The notes under the pieces: model-generated | Databases searched by the model: none | Told to the model about the DNA's origin: nothing | Seen by the model: only the letters and a program-made list of their open reading frames with translations | Translations under genes and position numbers: made by a program | Assembly: GCA_001510575.1 (NCBI GenBank) | Contig: LNGK01000011.1 | Span: 310,001-374,000 of the forward strand | Origin: Knoxdaviesia capensis | Taxonomy: Eukaryota; Ascomycota; Sordariomycetes; Microascales; Gondwanamycetaceae | DNA: 64,000 nt | Direction of reading: 5' to 3' | In this document: positions 1 through 12,600 of the stretch, piece by piece | How the letters are laid out: each line of letters begins with the position of its first letter | Position numbering within the stretch: position 1 is the first letter of the stretch

Positions 1-451
1 AATAAATGAGAGAGGGTGGCCGTTCTGGGCGCCTATAAGTAAGAGCCCATACGGAAGAGAAAATGCTTCACTCACTTCCTTTTTACCCCAGTCCCGCAAA
101 AAGGTCAGTTTTATAGTTTCTTCGTAACTTGCTCTAGTGGCTTTACAAAGTTACTCCTCATGTCCTACCCAGCGTCATCTTCCTTCCTTTCAAGTATTGA
201 CACGAAGTATAAGGTAAAGCTTCCCCCCTAAGCTTTTCCTTCCGCTTGAGCAGAGTCCAGTCTAACCTACCCAGTACAGCATGCTTCATCTTCTATCATA
301 ATGCCACCCAGGCCAAAACTGTCACCACGTCTACGGTGGCCGTGCTTTTCATAGGCCGAAAAGCCATCGACGGGGTGCCAATAGCGGCCCAAACACCAGT
401 CCAGACCATTTGACTGCCAGCAGGAGACGAAGCAGAAAACGAAGAAAGACT

Positions 452-523
452 ACACCAGGCCGAACCGGCCGACTCTCCAGAGACAGGACACCAGGCCGAA
501 CCGGCCGACTCTCCAGAGACAGG
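452..523. repeat. 36-bp tandem repeat, two copies
   Basis: The unit containing CCAGGCCGAACCGGCCGACT occurs twice with a 36-bp period and no visible mismatch. The period is a multiple of three, so open frames pass through both copies, but no gene is supported here. Confidence 0.85.
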
Positions 524-3000
524 AGATGGCAGCGGGAATCTCCATCGGCGACGGAAGAAGACCTCTAGCCTCACTTTATCGAGTGCGTCGAAGAGAATCT
601 TCACTCGTGTATGACCGACGGCCACACCAACCGCGGTGCTCCCTGCCTGGGGCCCATCGACCGGTGTACAACGGCGCGGGCACATGAAGAGAAGACATAC
701 CTGGTGCTGTTCTCGATGATTCTAGATCGTGCCGTAAGACTTTTATCTCTTACACTCTACGCCATAGACACGCACACCATGCCAAGAACACACCAAGACG
801 TCGGACCGACGGCGCAGCCCCGTCGACAGCCGATTCTTCGAAAAGAAAACGACCGAGCCCTTGGCCTGGCCCTAGACGGCATGGAAAACGTCATTATCCC
901 ACCACTATCTCCCACAGCCCACGCAGCTGTGGCACTGGTACCTCGGTGCCCGACGGCCACTTGGGGCATCAGACGCAGCCGGATCTCTGGACAGTCAACT
1001 TTGACGTGCGGGTCAAGATGATTCCGAGATGTTAGAGCTGGTGGCGGACGATGTGGGCCGCCGCCTGCTGCACGGCCTGTACTGGGCGGACAAAGTGCGG
1101 CACGGGGGTTGTGCTCGGCCCCCGCAGCCGCCAAGCGATCGACACGCGCCTTCGCAAGAAGAGCTCTGACGCCGTTGAGCCGTTCTGGCGTGTTGCTAGC
1201 CCTGCTGCTACCTTAGAGAAACCCCATCACAGCTCAGCGACCGTGAGCCCCGGTCACTGCTTCGCACGCGCCGTCCGCTTCTCCAACAGGGCGAGAGCCA
1301 GAGACCCACGTGATACAGACTTCGGGGTGGTACCAAGAGCGAAGTTCACTGGAAGTGGCCTCCTCAGCACCGGAGAGTACAGAAGGGCTCTCTTATACAC
1401 ACCCAGCACGGAAGTTAGAGCGGTCAAACCACAGATATAACCGAGGAAGGCAAAGGAGCATACTAGATACCAGCTTAAAAGTCCGGTCATGCATCATCAT
1501 TACACTAGAAAGAGAGATCAAGGATCTAGAATTTGCTACCCCTACCCCAACCCCCCAACGGAGGAGACAGTTAGAAGCATCAAGCATCAACCAAGATTTC
1601 ATGAGAGAAGAACCCTCATTCATCTTTCATTTGAAAAGCTTGTAAGATAAATTCAGAAGCCTCGTGGCGCAGTGCCAGGAAGTGACAGAACACGATCAGC
1701 AGACACTGAGAAAAAGGCTGCGAGTTTGGGCGACAGTGTACGTTGCCTTCAGAAGAACAAAGCAAGAAGAAGAAAACGAAGACGTATAGATCAAAGGGCA
1801 GCCATCGTTTATAAGATCCAGGCCGAAACACAATTGTTAACCCTAGGGTTAGTTCACGTCCGGACCGAAGAGCCCGGGGGGCGGAGGACACGGCCCCACC
1901 ATCGGACCGGAAACACCCCGAACACCACATCTCCCAGAACACCACAACCACGATTTCCGGCAGAGTCACACAAACATCAGAAGGGTCTCAGTAAAGCAGT
2001 AGGCAGTAAGTAGATCCAGCAAAGGACCTGGATTTCCACTATGGAACACGAAAACAGAAACACACCCAAGAAACCCCCAGGTCAAGTGAGAAAAGCGGAG
2101 AAGGAAAAGAAAAGAACGAGGCTCCCCTAGGTATATAATGACGTACTACCGAAAAAGAAACAGAAATATTCGCACGAAAAGATAAGAAGAAAAGTCCCCT
2201 AGAAAACGAACAGTTTGGGGGACCCCCTCCCCGGCTCCGTTCCGTTCGCCAGCCCCGATGCCCGCCCCCCCGTTCCTCAGCTCGCAGATCGCAACGAGAC
2301 GCACACAGCATACACAGACCACCCGCATCATACACTCTCCATTCTCCGAGCAGAAAGCGCCTCAATCCCACAAAAAAAGAGAATAAATTGGGTAACCGCC
2401 CCCCGAGGTACCCCGCAAAGACACAGAACGGACCCCGGCAGAAATATGGGCGAAGAAACGAAAACTCCAGCCGCGATGCGGGAGCAAATCCCCGAGACCC
2501 CCGAGACGAGTAGGAAAGAAATCAAATCCAAGAACGATAAAACAAGCAAGGCATTGAGAAACAATAAGAAGGAGCACTCTCTAGAGGTGCTCCCCCCCTC
2601 CTCAGAGGGTTAGAAAACGGTAGGGGTTCGGAGACGCACAACGCACTCGCTAAACAAAAACCCAAAGGAAAAATCAAGGCACCAAAACAAGTGTGCAAAA
2701 GGATCGGCCCGGCAGGACCATAAATTCGAAAGAAAAAGAGAAAGCAGTGGTATGAGATGGAAAGAAGTGGTCCAGAAGAAACACGACACCTGGGGCAGCA
2801 AAAGAGGCGGAGGCGCAGAGCCCGTTCCGACCGGAGAAGGCGGGACTGGAAAAGAAGAAGAAGACTAAGGGACGAGAGAAAACCAAAAACGCGAATCCAA
2901 GTAAAGATGCAAACTCCATATTCCACCAACGTAACTTCGTTCATAAAAAAGCAAATAAAAAAAACACACCAAGAGAAACAAGCACTCCCCAGCACCCCAT

Positions 3001-3023
3001 CTCTCTCTCTCTCTCTCTCTCTC
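3001..3023. repeat. (CT)n microsatellite
   Basis: A pure CT run of 23 bases ends three bases from the stop codon of the minus-strand gene at 3027. It would be a GA tract at the start of that gene's 3' UTR. Confidence 0.95.
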
Positions 3024-3026
3024 AGC

Positions 3027-6000
3027 TCACACCTCCAGACTAACCCGCACCATCTCGGCCTGCGGCACCCACTCGACATCCTCCGCCATGGCCCACTGCC
3101 GCATCACCCGCAGCGCATCACCCACCACATCGGGGATGGTGGTCCAGGGGCCCCACGCCGGCAGCCGAAACACGCCGTCCGCGGCAGCGAGCGACGTGCT
3201 CACGTGGGCGGTGCTCCACGCGGTGGCGCGCCGCTGCAGCACCTTTGCGACCTCGCCGAACGGCGTGGCCGGCTGCGTGGTGTACGCCGCCACAATCTCC
3301 TCGTCGACGATGCACATCATCTGCTGCACCACCGCGTGCAGCACCGCGTAGCCGCGCGTCCAGCTGCGCAGCTCCAGCAGCAGCGGGTACAGCGTCTTCC
3401 AGATGCCCGGGTCCAGCGCCTTCTTGTGCCGCTGGCGCGCGTCGCTGCGCGCCCGGAACCCCACCATGTACGCCAGCACCGACTCGATGCCGATCAGCGA
3501 CGACACCTTCACCTCGCTCAGCGCCCCCTTGTCCGGGCCCGACGTCAGGTGCTTGTGCGGGCCTGTGCGTGCAATGATGGCGTCGCGGCTGTGCTTGAGC
3601 TTCGTGCCCAGCCCGATGAGCTCCGACGACCGTTGCGCGAGCTCGGCGTCGGTGGCTTCGCGCGCGTTCTCGCGGCTCGGCGGGGGTTGTGGCGATTTCG
3701 ACGACGTTGCTTCCGGGGTATCCGCTTGCGATGCGCCGGGTGCGCTGCGAGGCGCGCTTGTCGTGGGGGTCTTGGTTGCCGTTGGGGCCGTGAGCGACTG
3801 TCTTGACGATGAAGGCAGCAGGGGACGCTTCGGTGGGGCATCGGACTCAATCGTCGACTGCGGTCGCTTCTTCGCAGATAGATGTGTCGAGGAGGAGGCG
3901 GACGCCGCGTTCGGAATGGTGCTGTCTTGGGTGGACGGGTCTCTCTTGGTCGGATTGATAATGGCGTTCACGGCTTTCTGGAGACGTCGGGGGATTTTCA
4001 TTGTCACCATGAACCGGGAGTCGGCAGTTGCACTAGACCGCTTTGATGATGAAGCTGCCGCAGGCCGGCTGCTATACACGATAGCCCGCTCATCGGAGCT
4101 CGATTCGCGCTCGATCTTGACTGACGTCTTCGAGCTCTTCGGTGGCAAGGGGACAAGCCCGCGCCGCTGTAGTTCCTCCTCAATCGGCGAAGGAAGTGTT
4201 GGAGACAGCAACGGGGGGAGATTCCAGGGCGATCGCGGCTTCTTCGTAGATATCGGGAGAGGGGCTGGCTTAAAGCGATTCTTCAGGTTGTTGCTACGAG
4301 GCGCATCGGCCATTTCGTCGTCGTCGAAGTCGTCGTAGGCGTTATAATCGTCCACGGGGCCCTGCTTTTGCGATGAAGGGGGCTCTCGTCGCTTCTTATC
4401 GGTGGACTGGTGTTTCGATGTTGAGCTAGTCGATGTTGGGCCATCAAACGGCAATCTGAGTGGAGAGAGAAGAGGGGGAACTTCAGGTCGACTGGCCGCG
4501 GCTGATGTCGAGGAATGCTTCGTAGGGGTAGTTTTCGCGCTGCCGTTCTGTGACAATGGAGCTCGAGCGCGCGGTGGGTTTGGAGAGAGGTTGCGAGATG
4601 ACGTGGCGGCTGTCTTGAGCATACCGCGGCCATTGGTCGCTGAGGCTTTTCCGTCTCGTGTATTCGGCGACCGGTCCCGAGCAGACGACGGTTTCCCTTC
4701 CCGGGGAGGTGGAGACCGGTCTCGATCTCGGTCTCGGTCTCGTTCGCGCTCGCGTTCACGATCACGCTCCCGATCTCGGTCCCGGTCTCTATCCCGGTCA
4801 CGGTCTCTGTCACGCTCCCGATCGCGGTCGCCGTCACGATCGCGTTCGCGTTCACGCTCCCGTTCACGCTCCCGATCGCGGTCCCGGTCACGGTCGCGGT
4901 CTCGATCTCGATCTCGGTCACGTTCTCGTTCGCGGTCGCGGGCAGCCGGCGGCGGCGGCAGGGGCTTGGAGTCGCGTGATATCGGAGATCGATCGCGCGC
5001 GGACGAGTAAGGCTTGCCGTCCCGGGTTAGCGGGGATTTATCGCGCGTGGCAGAAGGAGCATCTTTCCGGCGAGGGGTATCATGTCGGCTGTTACTGTTG
5101 TAGGAGGCGTCATCTCGCGGCGTTCTCGTCCCGGACTGAGGAGTAGCGGTGGCCGCAGGTCGAGGAACTGGTGGCAGCAGGTTCGATCCGTTCATGTCAG
5201 GTTTTGTGCGCTTAGCTGGTCGGGAATAATCCATATCCGATAGGCGTTTTCTCCGATCGGGTGAGTCATTGCCGCCGGGTGGGCCTATTTGAGGTTTCGG
5301 GGGTAATTTGGAAGCTCTGGAATTGGCACAAACAGTTAGCAGCCCATCAAGACGGGGGGGGGTCATTTGTTGAATGGCGACGGTGATTCAGATAGCGTGA
5401 GGAAGGAGAAGGGGTAGCAGAAGGTGAATCAGAAATGGGGGCATAATCCATGAGGAATCGTTAGGAGTCAATGGATGACAGGCAGGTGCGTCCATTAATG
5501 AATCACGCATAAGCCAACGGGTAGATACGGTAATGGATGGATAAGAACACGTGGACAGGAATGGAGAATGAGAAAGTGCCGAAGCAGGATGCAGGAATGG
5601 ATGAACAGCAGCAATGGATAAAAGCAGGATGAGGGATGTGAAGGCAGAAAGGTAAAAGGAATTCTCATGTATTGATTGGTATCGTTATTTTGTTAGAAGA
5701 AGTAAGGCCTTACCGGTCACTCCCAGGCAAATCTCGCGACGGCTGCGGCCGTGACACGATCTTGGCGCGATCGTCAGCACCGCCATTGGTCATAGTCTCG
5801 CGACGCCGCGAGTCCGACGCCGGCAATGCGCCGTTGGACTCCCGGCCGGGGCGTGGCGGGTCCTTGCGAGCCGACGCGGTGGTGGACGAGAACATCGAGG
5901 AGGAGGTGGTAGAGGTATTATGTTTATGATTCAAGGCCGCGGGGGCGGACGACGAGGTCGTCGAGGACAAGGAGGAGGAGGCCGTGCCGGTCGCGGCCGA

Positions 6001-6546
6001 GGCTGTAGTGGCAGTGGCGGTGGTAGCGGTGGCAATCGTGGCCGTGGCGGAAGAAGAGGAAGACGATGGGCCGCGACGGGGGGTGGGCGACGTGGCGCGA
6101 GCGGTCGGGGCAGCGGTAGTGGTCGCGGCAGAAACAGAGACAGGGGTGGTGGCGGCGGCAGAGGCAGCAGGAGCAGGGTCGCGGTCGGGGTCGTCGGCCG
6201 ACTTCTTCTGCTGCTTGTTTTTGTAGTAGTCGGAGAGGGAGATTTTGGTGGCCGGTCGCTTGGTGGCCGAATCGTTGGAGTTGGGTCTCGTGAGCAGCTG
6301 GGATGCGGATGGCAGCGGGACAGGGTCCTCTCGCATGTCGTAGTAGGAGCGAGTCAGGAGCAGTCCACGGTCGGCCTCGGAGACAAGGGTCATGTAGTGT
6401 AGGGCGGGATGGACGTCTTCTTCAAAAACATTGGAGTCGTCGTCGGGGACGCGGTATCGGCGGTTGGGCGAAAGGGAGAGATAGTGAGGTTTCTCGGGCA
6501 GGATGTCTTTGACGAGAAGATGGACGGTTTTCGCCGCAGCTTCCAT
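3027..6546 (-). CDS. Putative AF4/Ebp1-type super elongation complex subunit
   Basis: Two exons: 6546-5714 and 5316-3027. The 397-bp intron has donor GTAAGG, branch GCTAAC and acceptor CCAG, and splits an Arg codon in phase. The protein is 1040 aa. Residues about 1-115 are a folded-looking segment ending in LSDYYKNKQQKK. A Ser/Thr/Ala-rich linker follows, then an Arg/Asp/Glu dipeptide tract at about 400-476, then more disordered sequence. The C-terminal 210 residues form helices containing LKHSRDAII, IGIESVLAYMVGF and a Trp-rich end. This layout resembles the fungal Ell-binding protein Ebp1 and the C-terminal homology domain of animal AF4/AFF proteins, which scaffold the RNA polymerase II super elongation complex. 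That assignment comes from remembered family pattern and is inference. No separate ELL or EAF gene is in the window. The intron is unusually long and holds ATGGATG-rich imperfect repeats. Confidence 0.6.
4718..4948 (-). repeat. Hexanucleotide repeat encoding Arg/Asp/Glu dipeptides
   Basis: A tract of degenerate CGNGAY/CGNGAR hexamers lies within the elongation-factor-like gene. The minus strand reads RDRDRERERD, and the plus strand reads a perfect-looking SRSRSRSR string. Synonymous differences between units suggest age or gene conversion, not a fresh expansion. The plus-strand RS frame is an antisense by-product and is not called as a gene. Confidence 0.9.
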
Positions 6547-9500
6547 AGTCGACCGTCGTTATGATGCATGTGTGGGGAGGATGATCGGGGCGGGCACGGC
6601 GATGACGAGGATAACGGCGGTGATGGCGCAACGCAGCGCCCGGGACACCGGAGCCGGGGGCCGATGGAGTCGCGGGATTCGGATGGCCGCGTCAATCAAT
6701 GGCCCGGGGGATGAATTGGATGATGGGAGTCGAATTCGATCGGCAACGGTCGGATAGCGATGGGCGATGAGGCGATATCAGAGAGATAGAAGATTGATAG
6801 ATGGTGAGGGTGCGAGAGTGTGAGGATGAGGAATGTGTTGATGGCAAAGATAGAAACCCAAATTGGGTGGAGAGAGTGAATAAGAGGCAGAAGAAGAGAA
6901 CGATATCCAAAAATATAAGATAAAATAGAAAAAGAAAGGGCTGATATCCAGAACTAGATATTTCCACGGAATCTTCTTTTTTCGTGGTTCTTTTCTTCCA
7001 GAACACTTCCAAGGTATGCTTCCCTCTCTCTACACGTAGGAGATAACAATGGTCGGAGAACAGCTTGGAATGATAGCATAAAACGGCCATAGAGGCACCC
7101 AAGACTACAGCTTTAGAGAGAGGGGGAGTTTAAGGCAGAGGAGCTAGGATTTTAACCTCTCCCCAGGTAAGAAGAAAAGAAATTAAATTAAAATTCCAAA
7201 GAATGAAGCGAATATAGGACCCCAAAAAAGGGAAGAAAGAAAGAGAAAGAAGAATCACGGCGTCGGAAGACCGGTGGAGACTGCTAGAACCCAGAGACTA
7301 TGACCATAAAAACCGGCGACGCGAAAGCGCGGGAAAAAATATGGAATAAAGAAAAAAAGAAAGGGAAAAAATAAGAAGAGGCGAAAAACAGGCGGATGAA
7401 CACCAACTACAAGGGGAGGGAGGAAAAAAAAAGAGCAGGGACAAACAATGGGAAACCCTTAGAAATTGGTGACAGGTGACAGCACCTGAAAGGAGTCCAC
7501 AGCTGGAGGATGATTGGCAGGCGGGAAAAAAGCGTGTATAGATGCGCTGTGCTAAACGGGCAGATTCGCAGTGCGTGCGTGGAGAGAGATGGAACAGAGC
7601 TGCAAGTAATTGTAGCCAGGGGTGGAACGGTGAAGCATGAGACAAATACAGTCAAATCCAGAGAGGAAGAAATATAAAATAGAGATAGAATGAAATAAAA
7701 TAAAATAAAAATAAAAAAAAAATAAAAAAGAGAGAAGAGAGGGAAGACCGAGGCAGGCAATCGGCAGCAGTCCGGGACGTACTCCGGAGTGCAAGAGAGA
7801 AGGACCCGAGATGAGGACGAGAGTGCAACGACACACCCCCAGCGAGTGAACCTGCACACGTTCAACGACAAGTTGCTACAAACAAGGGGGGGGGTTGAGG
7901 AGTGAGCGGCCTAGACAACGCACAGCCGGCGAGGCCCGCAAAAACACACTTCCTCTGCTTGGAAGACTTGCTGGGGCGGCAAAGCGTCAAAATATCCAGC
8001 GTGTCGAAACTCCTGTGGCCTGCGGGTCGGCCCACGACCAACCCTCCCTCCCCGCCAGTGCCGCCTTATCGCCGCCTCCGATTGGTCCGAATCGCCCGGC
8101 GTCTCTCGCCGCCCGCCGTAATCGGCCGGGCCTTATTGGTTCGTGTCTCTCCGGGCCAATGGCGGGTGGGCAGTCTTGCGCTCGCCGAACGGCGCATATA
8201 AACGTCGTGGCGCCATCGAACCAACGGCACCCGACAGTAAACAAAAACAGAGCGAGGCCACTCAGTCGAACGTTTCGTTTGGGTGGGGTTCCGCGCCCTT
8301 CGATGGCCGGCTTGCGCGGGTGGTGAAGTCGGCGCAGCGCTGGGGGCTTCTCGTCCTATGTGCGCGTTATGCAAGAACGCATCCACTGCGACGTGTGTAA
8401 CTCTCCCGTCATCTCAACAGACCCCACAGCTGTGACCTCAGCACTTGTTCGTGGCAGGAAAGCTCACGGGCAAAATGCACCTGGACCGTCACGCTGGCCT
8501 GCTCTGGGTTTCAATCCTGTACATCACTCTCCCTCCCCGGAACCCTAGCTTGTTGTCGCCATTGTGAAACAAACGGCCGCGCCGTTGTACAGGGAGACAC
8601 GGCTTGCCAGAGGGCACAAAATAAAATACAACATACAAAAAAATTGTGTAGCTTTCCAGGGTCCATCTTTTCAGCCAAACCAGGGCCATGGCCAGAACAC
8701 CCGGCTATTTCCACCGTTGGATGCGTCTGTTCACTGCTCCAAGACAGGGTGAACAAGAAGAGATGCGCCCAGTGCTGCCGTCAGGTACGCTCTCGTCCAA
8801 CTGGGTGCTCTAGACCGAGGGGGAGACGATGAGAAGGGTAAACAGATGCCCAAGTATGTGCATACGCTATACTCCACACCACCAACGCTCTTCTAGGCCG
8901 GTCTCACCCAAGCGCTGGCCAAACCTAAGCAGGTCCATACGTAATCCTGGTAACCCTAACAATCCCAACTATTCACAAGTGTCAACCATCAAAGGGCAGA
9001 ACATGGGTAGAGTCTCCCGCAGATGTATTAAACCGAAACCAAACACCCTTCGAACGAGTGAGAACCGCACAATGATCCCGGTCCCCCCCCCCTTTCTTTC
9101 CAGAAGATGTGTCCCGCCTGAAGGTTAAAAAAAACCTAGAGGACACAGGGTTACAAAATGGAAGAGAACTAAAAACTCCCCCCAATCCCTCCGCATACCC
9201 CGTACATGCAGTGAGGAAAGTCAAATAACACGGAGCAAGATATTGAAAGCAAAAGGTAAGAGAGAAAAAAGGACCACCCCCAGAAAGATCCATCGAGTAC
9301 TCCTGGGAATATAATATAGACCTGACGGATGGTATTTCCACATGTTGCGCCGAAACCCGAAAAAAAGCAAAGAAAAATAGAGAGGCCACACAAAACAATA
9401 AAAGAGGTCGATACTCCGAGTAGACGACGTTGAAAACAAGCCAATAAGCACAATGGGGAGACAGAAAATGAAAAAAGAAAAGAAGAAAATTGATAGTTCG

Positions 9501-9681
9501 GTTCGAGCGTTGAGGTGAGAGACGAAAAAGACGAGATAAGCCAGCGAGGCGTCTCAGAAAAGTACCATCGTGCACACATAGGGCACGCAACGAAAAGAAA
9601 AAGGGGGGGAAGGGGGGGGAGAACGAGGAATAGGGGCCGCAAGAAGACGCAGCAAAGGCCGAACGACGCTGACGGACCGGC
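6547..9681. other. Long intergenic region with an unassigned promoter
   Basis: About 3.1 kb without a supportable gene. From 6550 to about 7850 the minus strand is CT-rich, as expected of a leader and promoter for the gene starting at 6546. A GC-rich block with three CCAAT boxes and a TATA box lies at 8081-8202. From 8600 to 9680 the plus strand is purine-rich, with G runs near 9603-9620 and a C run near 9080. Minus-strand frames in this region are hydrophobic low-complexity strings. Confidence 0.6.
8081..8202 (+). promoter_or_regulatory. Orphan CCAAT/TATA promoter
   Basis: ATTGG lies at 8081-8085 and 8135-8139, CCAAT at 8156-8160, and CATATAAA at 8195-8202, inside a GC-rich block. This order and spacing match a plus-strand RNA polymerase II core promoter with a start near 8230. 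No convincing gene follows. The first reading frames are MAGLRGW (from 8301) and a 25-codon Cys-containing frame starting at 8358. The product may be a short peptide or a non-coding RNA. Confidence 0.45.
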
Positions 9682-12600
9682 TTAACTAGATACCGACCGG
9701 TGCACAGGCACAGGCGCAGCATCCGAGTCCGCGATCAAGATCGCATTGGCCAGACCACTGCCGGGACCCATCTGCGGTCCCGGAGGCGGCGCCGGCCTGC
9801 CGCCGACATCTGTCTCTGGCCGCCGGCGCTTCAGCACCGGCGACGCCGATTGCCACCGCTCCGCCGCCAGGCCCTGCGCCGAGTTCGGCCCCGCCGACGC
9901 AGGAGTTGCGGGAGTCATGGCCTGCGCGGCCTGCTGCTGCAACTGCAGAACCTGCTGGCGGAACCCGGCGTGGTCGCGGGGGACCTGGAGCTGCTGCTGC
10001 GGTTGCTGAACCTGCTGTTGTGCGTGCTGCTGCTGGTTGACCTGGGCGATCTGTGGCAACGGCGTAGTGGGTTGCATCGCAGCTTGCCCATGCGGCATCA
10101 TCCCGCTGAGAACTGGCTGTTGCTGAGGGACCTGCTGCTGCGTAGTATACTGCTGGGGTACATACTGCCACTGTTGCTGTTGTTGCCGCTGCTGTTGTTG
10201 GTGCTGCTGCTGTCGCTGCTGCATATATTGCTGCTGCTGCTGCAGTTGCTGCTGCCGCTGCTGGTACAGGTCAGCCAGTATCTCCTGCTGGGTTCGTGGT
10301 TGTGGTGGCTGCTGCTGCTGCGGCGACCGCATGTTCCCACCCTGCACAAGCCCCGGAACTAGCGCCGGCGAAGGCGGCCCCATCATGACCGCCGGATTTG
10401 GCTGCTGCTGCTGCTGCTGCTGCGCTGTCATCATAGAAGGAGACTGTATGGATTGCGTCCGGAGCACGGGTGTTGGCGGCTGCTGCTGTTGATGTTGCTG
10501 TTGCTGAAGTTGCTGCTGCGGCAGTTGTTGTTGTTGCGGCTGGGAATAGGTAGACGCCCGGCGCGGGCCCGCGTTGGGGCCGGGAATACCTTGCTGCACG
10601 GCCGCCATGGCCCGCGGATGCTGGCGGGTCAGAGTGGCCGCGATGGCCGTGACCGACGCCGACAGCCGGCTGAGCTGCTCGCCCTGCAAGGCAACGCTTG
10701 TGGCCAAGCCCGAGCCGCGGTGCGCATCAAGCTGTTCGATGATGGCCGTGTATATCTCGTCGGTGCGGATATTCGAGAACCGCTTCTCCAGCGACGCGAA
10801 CAGCATCTCCAGCGCCTCGATCTTCGCCATGAATCTCTCCTCGACTGCATTGATCTTCTGTTCGACGGCTTTGGTCATGCCTGCCACCGCCACCGCTTGT
10901 TGGTTTTGCACGGTGGACACGCGAGCCTCCAAGCCCTTGACATCCTTTTGCACCAAGTCACCAATCCGTTCAAATTTCTTGAACACTGTAGTTTGGCTGG
11001 CTGCAAGATTGTTGGCTGCGCCTAGGGCCAACGATGACTGCATCAGAGCTTTTCTGGCGACATCTGAAACCGGTGGGGAAGCCGACTCTGGAGCAGTTGG
11101 ACCGGATAGCGCCGGCCCGGGGCCAGAATCCGGGGATTGAGACTTTGTAGAGCTATCTCCCTGGACAGGCACAGAAACGGCTCGAGCAGAAGCAGTGACA
11201 GGAGCAGGTTCGGCATTTGCAGCAGCGCCAGCGGCAGTGGCAGTAGTAGTAGTGGCAGCATCTCCAGGGCTTGGAGACTTTGCGGCGACACGGGGATCTC
11301 TGCCCAAAACAGTAGATGCAAGCATAGAGGAAGCTGTCGAGGCTACAAGATCGGTCAATGAAGCCGATTCGGGAGGAGTCGGGGCACACAATGCAGCGTC
11401 CACAGAAGATCCTTCCTGCTGACTATTTGCAGCACCAGGAGCGGGCGACAAACCGCCCTGCTTGGACACGACCGAGTCCATGTATTCACGTATCTCCTTA
11501 AGTTTGGTTTCCACGCTTTCAATGTTGGTGACCAAGCCCAGCACCTGTGGAGTGACAGTGCTTTCGACCCAATTAATCCGTGCTTTGAGTCCCACGAGAG
11601 CCTCAGTTGTATCGGGACTCACTTCAGTGCGAGGAGCCCGAGTGGTTTCAGAGGACGTGTTGGCAGTGACAGACATGACAGTATCTGCTCCCAACGTTGT
11701 GCCGATTTCAGCCAGCGATTGTGATAGCTTGGCGACGTCTTGTCGCAGCTGTTGCATTTCTTCCGAGATCTGGGCACCGGAAATATCCTGAGCAGAAGAC
11801 TTGGCCTTCAACTCAGACAAATCCTCATCGACCGAGACCAGATTTGTTCTCAGGTCTGAAACCAGCTTCCGCGTCTTGATATACTCCTTCATATACGTTT
11901 TCATAGTCTCGAGCTTGCTCGAATGGTCGAGTTGGGTTGTTATGATTTGCTGAATATCTTGGACGATCGGCTGATTTGCCGCTTGGATTCCCGCCTTCAT
12001 GGCAGCCTCACTCAACGGGGTTTCGGGGCTAAGAGACTCTCGACGAGCCTTCAACGCAACTGCACGCAGCACCTTGACTTCCTCGGAAAGAGGCCCGATG
12101 GCCGCGGCAATGGCGGCAGCAACATCCGTCCCACTGACGCCTGAATTGCTGCTGAGAGCGAGCTGTTGCTTGGCTACGGTTTCTCGAAGCTGTTCGGTTT
12201 GGCGCTGCATATCCGCCATCTGTTGTTTATGAGACTCCCGGAGTTCGGCAAGCTCATCAGCCTGAGACTTGAGAAGATTTTGCTGCTCGGCGACTCTCTT
12301 CTGAAGAGTTGCTCTGGCAGCAATTTCTGTCTCAAAGTCCCCCCGCAAGGTCTTGAACTCGGTGCGTTGCTTATCAACCATATCGGTAAGCGAAGCAATG
12401 TTCGAATCATACGACTTGAATACCAGCGAGGACTTTGCTAGAGAGTTGGCGGATTCAACGCGAGCCGTGTTGATGAAGTCATCGACAGCCTCGAGCTTCT
12501 CTTGGACCAACTTGGCCTGGGCGTCGGCCGCAGCTTGGCGAGAGTTGACGGTGGGGTCCAGGATGTTTCGGAGACGAGACACGATCCGGGATGCAGTCTC

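Larger units (their letters stand above)
1..3026. other. Gene-free left flank
   Basis: No open frame here shows a family I recognise, and none can be joined to neighbours by convincing splice sites. The plus strand from about 1400 to 3000 is strongly purine-rich, so the long minus-strand frames are low-complexity Leu/Ser/Phe strings and not proteins. A 36-bp unit is repeated twice in tandem at 452-523. A segment at about 540-720 reads on the minus strand without low complexity (residues such as VKILFDALDKVRLEVFF), but I cannot place it; it could be a gene remnant. An AACCCTAGGGTT palindrome lies near 1838. Confidence 0.6.

Noticed and set aside
3403..4338. 311-residue plus-strand open frame
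   Set aside because: Antisense to the elongation-factor-like gene; composition is low-complexity.
6692..9722. Several hydrophobic minus-strand frames that look like membrane proteins
   Set aside because: They are Phe/Leu/Ser/Cys strings produced by CT-rich DNA, without charged loops, splice support or start context.
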